Both the position numbers and the translations under genes were made by a program. Positions 16,807 through 24,319 of a stretch of 64,000 nucleotides of DNA are shown here, one piece after another (within the stretch, counting starts at the first letter, position 1; every line of letters starts with the position of its first letter). The stretch comes from Bacteroidales bacterium (lineage in GTDB: Bacteria > Bacteroidota > Bacteroidia > Bacteroidales > F082): positions 1-64,000 of the forward strand of contig JAEEQP010000017.1 in assembly GCA_016285355.1 (NCBI GenBank). The letters run 5' to 3'. The notes under the pieces are model-generated. The model did no database searches. It was not told the DNA's origin and was given only the letters and a program-made list of their open reading frames with translations.

Positions 16807-17784
16807 CTATTTTAAAAACAGTTTTTCTCCTTCTTTCAGTTCGGAGAAAAGGTCTTTTTGGTTCATCTTGGCCAAACTTGCCGTTCTGATGCCAAATTGT
16901 TGAGCTATGCTATAAAAAGAGTCTCCCTTTTTTACTCGATAGAAGTCCTGTGAACCGTAAAATTTCCGTTTCTTTTTCTGTAAATATACAATGTCGCCTT
17001 CATGGATGTCGCTCTCACTTGTGGTTTCATTGTATTCCAATATTTTGTGCTTGGGAATATCATATTTCATAGCAATAGACGACAGCGTTTCTCCTGGATA
17101 TAATATAGTGCATCGTACTTCATTTATTTCAACGACAAAATTCATGATAGCATGACCGACCTCTTCCTCTTCTTCTGTAGTTACAGAGGCGTCAATAACA
17201 AAATCATCGATTTTGGCAAGGTCTTCCACTTTTGTGTCTTTGGCAAAAACGCCTTTTTTGCTTGGTTTGAGTTTTACGCCGCCATTGATGCTGTAAAGTT
17301 GGTAAGCGTCAATATAGCCGATTAGTGCTTTTGCATAGTTTTTTGCAGTAGCATATCCCGCTCTTTGGAGTCCGTTAGCCCAGCCACGATAATCATAAAC
17401 GCTGATGTTGAATAAGAATTGGTAACGATAATTGTTTTTAATGAGCAAGGAATGGTCTTTAAATGATTCCTCAGCCGAGGAATAGACCCTGAACTTGCTT
17501 TTTACAACTTCGTCATCCCATGCCCGATATACACCGCCCGACCATCCTCCTATGGCTTTGATGCCAAAGTGATTGTTGGCGTTTTGAGCTAATTCGCTTA
17601 ATCCTGCACCTGATTCAAGGATGCCTTGTGCCAAAGTGATGGGTGCTGGAATGCCATACTGCTTTTCTTGATCCAATGCCAACGACTTGTATTGGTCGAT
17701 GTAAGTCCGAATCTCTGAGGGAGACTGGGCAAAAAGTCTATAGAATATAACAAGGAATCCTATGATGAAAAAGGGTTTCTTCAT
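16807..17784 (-). CDS. Secreted glucosaminidase with two LysM domains
   Basis: Peptidoglycan hydrolase of the mannosyl-glycoprotein endo-β-N-acetylglucosaminidase (FlgJ-like muramidase) family. A signal peptide (MKKPFFIIGFLVIFYRLFA) is followed by the catalytic domain at ~25-170 with the catalytic-Glu segment APITLAQGILESGAGLSELA, then NHFGIKA and the YRGWANGLQRAGYAT segment. Two LysM-like repeats lie at ~225-275 (YPGETLSSIAMKYDIP) and ~280-325 (VKKGDSFYSIAQQFGI). In the T6SS operon it could open peptidoglycan for assembly of the apparatus. With a Sec signal it is less likely to be a T6SS effector. Confidence 0.88.
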   Translation of the reverse strand: MKKPFFIIGFLVIFYRLFAQSPSEIRTYIDQYKSLALDQEKQYGIPAPITLAQGILESGAGLSELAQNANNHFGIKAIGGWSGGVYRAWDDEVVKSKFRVYSSAEESFKDHSLLIKNNYRYQFLFNISVYDYRGWANGLQRAGYATAKNYAKALIGYIDAYQLYSINGGVKLKPSKKGVFAKDTKVEDLAKIDDFVIDASVTTEEEEEVGHAIMNFVVEINEVRCTILYPGETLSSIAMKYDIPKHKILEYNETTSESDIHEGDIVYLQKKKRKFYGSQDFYRVKKGDSFYSIAQQFGIRTASLAKMNQKDLFSELKEGEKLFLK

Positions 17785-17794
17785 TGATTACAAA

Positions 17795-18649
17795 CTAATC
17801 GTGTTTCATTCCCAACTCATCCAAAATAGTCGTCAACGCATGCCTTTTGAATGTGTTTTTGTCATTCTGATTAAACACTATTTGTTTTCTGTCACCATAG
17901 GCTGACTGTCCGAACCAATGGAGAATAGAATTGAGAATCTCACCTTCTAACACAAAGGCATGAATTCTTTCGGTTCTTCTTTGATAATGAAAAAGGTCAG
18001 CCTTATTATTCAGCAGCAACGTTGCCTTTTCTCGATAGGGATTCAGTCCGGCAGCGTTAAAGGTAATGGCATGTCGACGAGTAACTAGTGAATTATTAGA
18101 TGCAAGTCCTCCACCAAGCGAGTGGCCAATAAACCAGAGTACGGCCTTGTCTCCTATCGCACTATCAATCTGTTTGGCCATCTGTACTGAATAGGTATAT
18201 TGAGGGGAAAGTCCTATGAGTCCTTGACTGATATTGGAGAACCAATCTTTAACAGACGACATTTCTGTTCCCTCCGTACAATATGCATAATACTGAATAC
18301 CATCGGCTTGTTTCTGAAACAACATAGAGTTGAAACCAGAGGCATCTCTTTTAAGTTTTAAATGGAAACCAGAGCCCATCAGTTTGTCAACTTCAGAAAA
18401 TGTCATGGGACTCCAACCATCTATTAGCTCCGCTTTCGGTTTTTTCCCTTGATTCAGTGCATGATAAGCATATTGACACATGGCAGCAGCAGCCATTACG
18501 TCAATATCGTGTTCATTATCAGCTCGAGGACCAAATTCCCTAAGGGACATTATTGTATCCGGTTTCAGTGTCGCGGAGCTAATACTGACTTCGGATAGAT
18601 GGATGGATGGTTGAAGATGTTTGTTCCCAAGTGGCTTCATTGCCATCAT
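17795..18649 (-). CDS. Class-3 lipase-like α/β-hydrolase
   Basis: 284 aa, no signal peptide. The nucleophile elbow GHSLGGG carries Ser177, and residues ~60-230 follow the class-3 lipase/DUF2974 layout (YAYCTEGTEMSSVKDWFSN ... IGHSLGGGLA ... FNAAGLNP). Its start overlaps the tssF stop as ATGA, so translation is coupled to the baseplate gene. Lack of a Sec signal plus coupling to tssF suggests it is either a T6SS-delivered lipase effector or an assembly factor. No neighbouring immunity gene is obvious, since the next gene is the glucosaminidase. Confidence 0.75.
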   Translation of the reverse strand: MMAMKPLGNKHLQPSIHLSEVSISSATLKPDTIMSLREFGPRADNEHDIDVMAAAAMCQYAYHALNQGKKPKAELIDGWSPMTFSEVDKLMGSGFHLKLKRDASGFNSMLFQKQADGIQYYAYCTEGTEMSSVKDWFSNISQGLIGLSPQYTYSVQMAKQIDSAIGDKAVLWFIGHSLGGGLASNNSLVTRRHAITFNAAGLNPYREKATLLLNNKADLFHYQRRTERIHAFVLEGEILNSILHWFGQSAYGDRKQIVFNQNDKNTFKRHALTTILDELGMKHD

Positions 18650-20433
18650 TCCTCCAAATTTCTAAGTTTCACAATAATCGGCATGGTAATGCACGACTTG
18701 TTCTCTATCCTTTGCTGCATGAGTTGGTCAAAAGACCGTTTTTTGGCTTCCTCATAGTTCTTCTTATCCTTGAACTCAATGTCAATGTAAAGACCTCTTT
18801 GCAACGATTTCTTACCGCCTGTGCCTTCAATGCTCATCTTGATGAAGATTCGTTTGAATTCCTCCTTGCCGAACTCTGCCATGATTTCCTTGCGCAGGAA
18901 AGCATCAATGTCCATTTTGGTGTATAAACGGTCATTGGTGAGAGAATAGTAGCGTAGCAGTTCATAACGCTCGTCAGCCGAGGCTTTGTCGGTTCCGCCC
19001 ATGGCAGAAACAACAACAGGCACTTTTTGTATGATGGAGGGCAGTTTTTTGTTCTCCAGGGTTTCGCCAATACTTGGGGTATTGCCTATTTCGCCTTGCG
19101 TGGAAATATAGTTGACTCTGATGGATGAGCTAGAGGAACTTTGCTTCATGTTTTTCATAACATAAGTGCCGCTGTCGAACTTGAATTTTTTGTTGGGCTC
19201 TTTGACGTTGTTGTTATTTCCAATTTTGTTAACTATCTCGCGCAACTGTTTGAGAGTCTTTTCGTCTTTTATGTCATTGTATTCGATGAAAGCGTAATAA
19301 TCATCTACAAAATGGTTGTATAGGTTGCGTACATCTCTATAAAGATCACCGCTATGATAACACGTAGCATCAAAATCGCGAACAATGATTTCGTCGTCCA
19401 ACCTGCTGAAACCTTGTTTGTTTGATGCCATGCTAGTTTCAAGGATGCGTAGGAAAAAAGAATCCTCTTGTTTCTGTAACTTGGCTATGGGTGAAGCTTG
19501 AGTGAGGGTGAGTGAACATAAATCGACATTGACAACGGGTATAACATTAATAAGTATTTCGCATTCTTCGGGAACGACATAATCTTCAGGAAAATCAAGT
19601 TGTAGCCATAAGGGATTTGCTTCTTTTAAGGTTGTCAATGTGTTTTCTTCAAGCCATTGTTCAAACATTTTTGGGTATGCTCTAGGCTTGAAAAGATCGC
19701 GGCTGTTGATATTGTCAGTGAAAAAAAGAAATGCCGCATCTTTCATGTTCAAAAGACACTCTTTCCACACGTCCAGAAATGAGAAGAACTGTCCCGACGC
19801 TTGTTGTGCATCAAATGGCTCCACCATCTCCATTTGTTCCATTTCTCTTATGGAAGCAAAATCAAGCTCCTTGCTCTCTGTTCCAACGTAAATATGTTTT
19901 GGAATGATTCCTTTTGTCCCTTTGATGAAAACAGAAAGCCCTTTTATGGATTCAATTTCAGCATTCGTCTTTATACCAATCCATAATCGGTTGGGTTTGT
20001 ACATGTATGCATTCTTGCTGTATTCGTTGTTTTGGTGCAAAACAATAATGTCAGAATAGGGAATGGCTAATGTGTTGAAAAGTGGAATATAGTTGAGAGG
20101 CTGCTTTCGCCCTTCGATTTTGTAGGAGAAAAAAGTTCCTGCACCAATTTGAAGGCTCTCGTCATCTTTATTAGTTTTGAATGTAGGGTTGATTAGAGTA
20201 ATGGCTGGCACGGCCTCCACTTCCTGTCTTGGAATAAAATCGGTACAATATCGTTCCACAATGCGTTGGTCTATGTCATCAATGTGATCCTGTATTTTTT
20301 GGGCTTCGTTCAATAAGGCAACGAGCATCATTTTGGCGACCGGATCCATCTGCTGGAAGTTGATATCGTCAGGCGAAAACAACTTTAATTGTTCGATGGC
20401 GTCATTGACTTTATTTTCTAATTCCAACTCCAT
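18646..20433 (-). CDS. tssF: T6SS baseplate protein TssF
   Basis: 595 aa, cytoplasmic baseplate wedge component. The N-terminal segment, RYCTDFIPRQEVEAVPAITL followed by TFKTNKDDESLQIGAGTFF, fits the conserved TssF start in which a hydrophobic P-x-x-x-V-x-A-x-P-A element precedes a β-rich region. Its position directly after tssE on the same strand and before the accessory lipase is typical. It is divergent from proteobacterial TssF, as expected for the Bacteroidota subtype. The mid part includes DVWKECLLNMKDAAFLFF. The assignment uses motif plus gene order. Confidence 0.8.
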   Translation of the reverse strand: MELELENKVNDAIEQLKLFSPDDINFQQMDPVAKMMLVALLNEAQKIQDHIDDIDQRIVERYCTDFIPRQEVEAVPAITLINPTFKTNKDDESLQIGAGTFFSYKIEGRKQPLNYIPLFNTLAIPYSDIIVLHQNNEYSKNAYMYKPNRLWIGIKTNAEIESIKGLSVFIKGTKGIIPKHIYVGTESKELDFASIREMEQMEMVEPFDAQQASGQFFSFLDVWKECLLNMKDAAFLFFTDNINSRDLFKPRAYPKMFEQWLEENTLTTLKEANPLWLQLDFPEDYVVPEECEILINVIPVVNVDLCSLTLTQASPIAKLQKQEDSFFLRILETSMASNKQGFSRLDDEIIVRDFDATCYHSGDLYRDVRNLYNHFVDDYYAFIEYNDIKDEKTLKQLREIVNKIGNNNNVKEPNKKFKFDSGTYVMKNMKQSSSSSSIRVNYISTQGEIGNTPSIGETLENKKLPSIIQKVPVVVSAMGGTDKASADERYELLRYYSLTNDRLYTKMDIDAFLRKEIMAEFGKEEFKRIFIKMSIEGTGGKKSLQRGLYIDIEFKDKKNYEEAKKRSFDQLMQQRIENKSCITMPIIVKLRNLEE

Positions 20434-20461
20434 ATTAACTGTCTCTATTTAAGTTCGTTGA

Positions 20462-20968
20462 TTAGTATTGCACCCTTCGCTTGGCTGTCGGCTCCATCAG
20501 AAACTCAACTCTCTTCTTGTATTGGTTTGTACTGATGCCACTATCTATCTCTCCTTCAATATTGATGCTGACAAGATGTTTCGACTGTACCTTCTGTTTC
20601 CGCTGTTGCTCTTTGTTGAATGCGGTATCTAGTTGGACTTCCACATTCACATTCTTCAGTTGTGGAGCATAGGTGAAAAGGCTTTTTTTAATACTCTCTT
20701 GACATTCCGATTTGGTGACTTCTGGTCCCATTGGACCAACTAGCATACCGCTTTGTCCGCTGTTGAAAGTACGGTATTGTATGTTGGAATACTCGTGGTT
20801 CCAATATTCAAATCCGAAGTCTGGGTCAGCAAGGAAACTTCCACGTGGAGTGAAAATGATAAGTTCAATAAGATTGTCAAGCAATTCAATCTGTGAGTTG
20901 AGATTGCGTTCCAATTCCAATACAAAATCAGAATCGTGATATGCCAAAGGCGTGCTAATAAAAGCCAT
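20462..20968 (-). CDS. tssE: T6SS baseplate protein TssE (gp25-like)
   Basis: 168 aa; the gp25/lysozyme-like wedge protein at the sheath-baseplate junction. The family signature is clear: IIFTPRGSFLADPDFGFEYW in the first half, followed by a β-strand segment with APQLKNVNVEVQLDTAF and a C-terminal HLVSINIEGEID strand. It lies between tssK and tssF with short gaps, as expected for a co-translated wedge module. Confidence 0.88.
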   Translation of the reverse strand: MAFISTPLAYHDSDFVLELERNLNSQIELLDNLIELIIFTPRGSFLADPDFGFEYWNHEYSNIQYRTFNSGQSGMLVGPMGPEVTKSECQESIKKSLFTYAPQLKNVNVEVQLDTAFNKEQQRKQKVQSKHLVSINIEGEIDSGISTNQYKKRVEFLMEPTAKRRVQY

Positions 20969-20973
20969 TTTGC

Positions 20974-22215
20974 TTAGATTTTAATCCAGGATTTGTAATC
21001 CTTGTGGAAGGTTAGCGAGAAGACATTTATCTCGCTTGCAACTCCATTGAGAACGGCTCTCAATTTGACGACCAAGGTTTGGTCGTCTTCGGGTTCTCTT
21101 TGGGAATTGAAACTGTTTTTTAGCTTCATGCCGAGTTGACTTCCCTTGGATTTGGCTTCTTGGAACGAATTTCCTCCATCTGTTGAGAATTGCACTGTGG
21201 CTCCTGGTGTTGGGTTGAGTATGGGGACAAAGATGATGCTCTTACTACAGTTCTGATACAACTGGTCGTTTTCAATAGAAGGAGCGGCTGGTGCATTCAA
21301 TTGTGGTTTTTCAGGTTCTTTTACTTCAGCATGGTTCAACTTTTCGTTGATGGAGAACACAAATTCCAAACCCTCTTTGATCATTGGATATACATTTTGG
21401 TAATTGTATGGTTTCAGAGCGTAATTCCTGAAATTGTTAGCTTCGGACAATATGAGGTTTTTGTCAAGTTGGCAGGCGACGGTGAAAGCTCCAACAAATT
21501 TCTGAATATTGGCCAACAACATCATGGGAGACATTAGGTCGCGATTTTTGTCGGTGTCAATGAGGGTTTGTTGTACAATAGGCCAAAAGAGGCGGAAAGC
21601 TTCATCGGTATCACCTTGCACCAGATCGAATAGCTTTGACTCAGTTTCAGCCAGGTTTTGAATAAATCTGTTCAACAAATCTTTATATTTTTGATGTGAA
21701 GACACAAACAGACAAGGGGGAACAAAATCGATTTCGTCAACATGCCATCCGCCGTAGTCCGTATCGACAAGATGTGCAATGGGCAGTGCATTGTCAGCAA
21801 TGGAACTATTGACACCCACCAACGAAAACATGTACACGGGCTCTTCGTATTCATCGCTTGTTTCTTCCCATTGCTCAGGATGCACATTGATGGTCAAATA
21901 TAGTTCCTTGTCGTTTTGTATGACGGGCATTTGGATGCGTTTTTCCAAATGGTTAGAATAACGCGTGTCATATTGCACATCGATAAGAGCTCCGCTTTTG
22001 GTAACAGCGATGCAGTCCAAAGCCTGTACTTCAACATATTCGGGATGGATGTTTAATGAAAGTTGGAATGGACGAGCGCTAGGAAACAATCCGAATCGTC
22101 CAGCCGATGCTATTGTAAGGGCATTACCGATTCTGGATGCAGTGGCGTTTTCAGCCTTCCTCATGATTTCATCAGTCAGTCGCATTCCTTTTTTCCAACA
22201 AATTCTTTTTTCCAT
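20974..22215 (-). CDS. tssK: T6SS baseplate adaptor TssK
   Basis: 413 aa. The ATG at 22215 is preferred to an in-frame TTG at 22224 because it leaves a 5-bp gap after tssG. The N-terminal segment (WKKGMRLTDEIM, then SAGRFGLFPSARPFQLSLNIHPEYVEVQAL) matches the shell-domain layout of TssK, followed by a β-rich domain, a helical middle (~190-300) and a small C-terminal domain. TssK links baseplate wedges to the envelope complex. The C-terminal domain (residues ~325-413, ATVQFSTDGGNSFQE) is unlike that of classical TssK, consistent with a different envelope partner. Confidence 0.78.
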   Translation of the reverse strand: MEKRICWKKGMRLTDEIMRKAENATASRIGNALTIASAGRFGLFPSARPFQLSLNIHPEYVEVQALDCIAVTKSGALIDVQYDTRYSNHLEKRIQMPVIQNDKELYLTINVHPEQWEETSDEYEEPVYMFSLVGVNSSIADNALPIAHLVDTDYGGWHVDEIDFVPPCLFVSSHQKYKDLLNRFIQNLAETESKLFDLVQGDTDEAFRLFWPIVQQTLIDTDKNRDLMSPMMLLANIQKFVGAFTVACQLDKNLILSEANNFRNYALKPYNYQNVYPMIKEGLEFVFSINEKLNHAEVKEPEKPQLNAPAAPSIENDQLYQNCSKSIIFVPILNPTPGATVQFSTDGGNSFQEAKSKGSQLGMKLKNSFNSQREPEDDQTLVVKLRAVLNGVASEINVFSLTFHKDYKSWIKI

Positions 22216-22220
22216 AGTAT

Positions 22221-23099
22221 TCAAATATTCATGTTGTAATTCATAAAATTATAAACAGACTCATTCGACAGGCATAGGGGATCAGTGTCATAGCTGATGT
22301 TGAACTTCAACACTACTTCCAATCCCATGAAATAGTCTTGGATGAACAGGCGAAAGGTCTCAATCTCTTCAATCACTTTCAAAAAGTCTGCATCACAAAA
22401 ACTCTCAGGCCAAAAATGAATGTCGTATGTTGTAGCTTGTTCGTAAAACGTGTTATCGACATAAAAACCGTTTATGTCTGAACCAAGTTGGGTATCGTAT
22501 CTTGGACAAGGGTCAGTGAATTCATGCTTTTTATCCTTAACGCTAATGTTCAAACCTTCTTCCATAAAAACTTTGCGTAACATCATGGTTAAATGGGTTC
22601 TGTTTCCACGAATCCATTTACAGAAAGGCAAAAAAGGAAGGGTCTGCTGGATGAATCGGTTTTGCCGTTGTGCTTCGCTGATCTCATCACCGAGGATGTC
22701 AATCATGATTTTGTCGGTTTCAACATATTCCTTCAACCTCTCCCTGATGCTCATGCGCAGACGGAGCAACATCAGATCAATGGGCGCGAAAAACTTATAA
22801 GCATATTCTATCTCACGTTCCTGAGCTTCGCACTCTTCTTCAAATAATTCCTTTTCATTGGCGGCTGGCAAGTTGTCAAAGCGGTCAATGGGATGAAACA
22901 TTAGTTCGGGTAGGACATTGTATAAGCTGGTACGTCCTACGGTTAGTTTCAATGTTCCATTTTCATGCTCCAAATCCATAAGGTCGTTGTATGCGTTACG
23001 TTTGTGTAGTCCGCTGAAAGCAACTTTGCACGAACCTTCTGGAAAATAGGATAGAAGGAGCTCGATATTGAGGTCGTCGGGAATATTTCTGGGAAGCAT
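22221..23099 (-). CDS. tssG: T6SS baseplate protein TssG-like
   Basis: 292 aa from the ATG at 23099; an upstream TTG at 23111 is less likely. The sequence is divergent, but the C-terminal third has the TssG layout: QLGSDINGFYVDNTFYEQATTYDIHFWP followed by FRLFIQDYFMGLEVVLKFNI. Gene order (E1 - TssG - TssK - TssE - TssF) and spacing (12 bp after E1, 5 bp before tssK) support the call. TssG is the remaining wedge partner of TssE/TssF/TssK, and no other gene in the locus could fill that role. Confidence 0.7.
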   Translation of the reverse strand: MLPRNIPDDLNIELLLSYFPEGSCKVAFSGLHKRNAYNDLMDLEHENGTLKLTVGRTSLYNVLPELMFHPIDRFDNLPAANEKELFEEECEAQEREIEYAYKFFAPIDLMLLRLRMSIRERLKEYVETDKIMIDILGDEISEAQRQNRFIQQTLPFLPFCKWIRGNRTHLTMMLRKVFMEEGLNISVKDKKHEFTDPCPRYDTQLGSDINGFYVDNTFYEQATTYDIHFWPESFCDADFLKVIEEIETFRLFIQDYFMGLEVVLKFNISYDTDPLCLSNESVYNFMNYNMNI

Positions 23100-23111
23100 G
23101 ATGAGAAGCAA

Positions 23112-24311
23112 TTATTGGAACGCAGCGGCATCAGCACAGAGTTCGACATGGAATATACCTTTTTCAGTGCTGACTTGGATTACATCGTATGGGGGTATTC
23201 CGATTTGTTGCAACGTGAGATCCTGATAGGGAAAATCGGCATCAATGTTCTCGTAAAATGATTTGTGGAATAAAGTACGGTGACTCAGTTTTCTTATTTC
23301 AGCATTTTTGTTGATGAAATGGTCGAGCTGTGACTCAGGAATCATGATTTTGAATTCCTTTTCTGGCTTGTCAGAAACAATTTTGTCGATAAATTTGTTG
23401 TTGCACATATTGATTTCTACATTGTCCACATTGAGAAGTGACTTTAGGGAAGCAAGGACATCTTTCACAGATTGTGTTGCTGAAAGTTTTGTTCCTTCCA
23501 TAATATTATCCCAAAGTTCATGGGCAGTACAATTGTTTTTCCATGAGGCAAACTTGAAGACCTTGGTGCTATTGGTCATTCCGTCATAATGGAACATTTT
23601 TCCCTGCAAGGTGCGGAATTGCGGAGCGGCCTCGGTATCGAGGTGGATGATTTTCATGGCCTCTTGGACTTGCATGGCTCCTATGATGGATGCACTAATG
23701 GGCGTAGTGGCCACTCGTCCTGCAGAACTTTGAAGACGAACCACGTCAGCACACCCTGTCCTTAGCATGATGTTGTTGAATTCATCTCGTGAGAGGCCAC
23801 ATTCATAACATGCCAAGCCAGGTGTATACACTTTTACGACTCCTGTCATGTTCTCGATACTGCCGTCAACCCAAGTTTTTCCAGCCCTCATGCACAAACG
23901 GTTGAGTTGATAGCGCGCAATGCGGCTGTCGAGGCAGCCAATGACTACATCCACCATGTGATAGATGCCAAAACCGACATCTGAAAACAGATTGCCCACA
24001 ATTGGAATAACGTTGATTTGTGGATTGATTTCCATCGCACGTTTGGCTACAATCTCAGCTTTATAGGAATGATTGTATGCGTCTTCCTCCCTGAAAAGGA
24101 CTGAACGGGTGAGATTTGACAATTCTATTTGATCAAAATCGACCACATAAATGTGACCGACGCCGAAGAGGGCCAAATCTTTTACGACCTCATTGCCTAA
24201 GGCTCCAGCACCTGCAACCAGCACCCGAGCATTTTTGACTTTTTCTTTCTTGAACCAGGAAAGCAGGGTAAAAACGCCCTCGCCCCATTCATATTTGTTA
24301 TTGTTTTCCAT
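23112..24311 (-). CDS. E1-like ubiquitin-activating enzyme (ThiF/UBA fold)
   Basis: 399 aa adenylating enzyme. The Rossmann loop GAGALG is at 34-39 in VLVAGAGALGNEVVKDL; the adenylation-site residues Asp58/Asp60, Asn66 and Arg69 lie in VVDFDQIELSNLTRSVLF, with Asp128 in GCLDSRIARYQLNR. CYEC (Cys168, Cys171) and Cys187 are candidate zinc or thioester cysteines. After the catalytic region there is a ~110-residue C-terminal domain ending LQQIGIPPYDVIQV, similar to the E2-presenting fold domain of eukaryote-like E1s and not to MoeB/ThiF. It lies 8 bp after the RING protein and 12 bp before tssG, in one transcript with a Ubl, an E2 and a JAB protease. It is therefore expected to charge the Ubl at 31465-31794. 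Confidence 0.92.
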   Translation of the reverse strand: MENNNKYEWGEGVFTLLSWFKKEKVKNARVLVAGAGALGNEVVKDLALFGVGHIYVVDFDQIELSNLTRSVLFREEDAYNHSYKAEIVAKRAMEINPQINVIPIVGNLFSDVGFGIYHMVDVVIGCLDSRIARYQLNRLCMRAGKTWVDGSIENMTGVVKVYTPGLACYECGLSRDEFNNIMLRTGCADVVRLQSSAGRVATTPISASIIGAMQVQEAMKIIHLDTEAAPQFRTLQGKMFHYDGMTNSTKVFKFASWKNNCTAHELWDNIMEGTKLSATQSVKDVLASLKSLLNVDNVEINMCNNKFIDKIVSDKPEKEFKIMIPESQLDHFINKNAEIRKLSHRTLFHKSFYENIDADFPYQDLTLQQIGIPPYDVIQVSTEKGIFHVELCADAAAFQ

Positions 24312-24319
24312 GATGATTG

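Noticed and set aside
23112..24311. MoeB/ThiF cofactor-synthesis protein
   Set aside because: Has an extra C-terminal E2-presenting-like domain and neighbours E2, Ubl and JAB genes; no molybdopterin or thiamine genes nearby.
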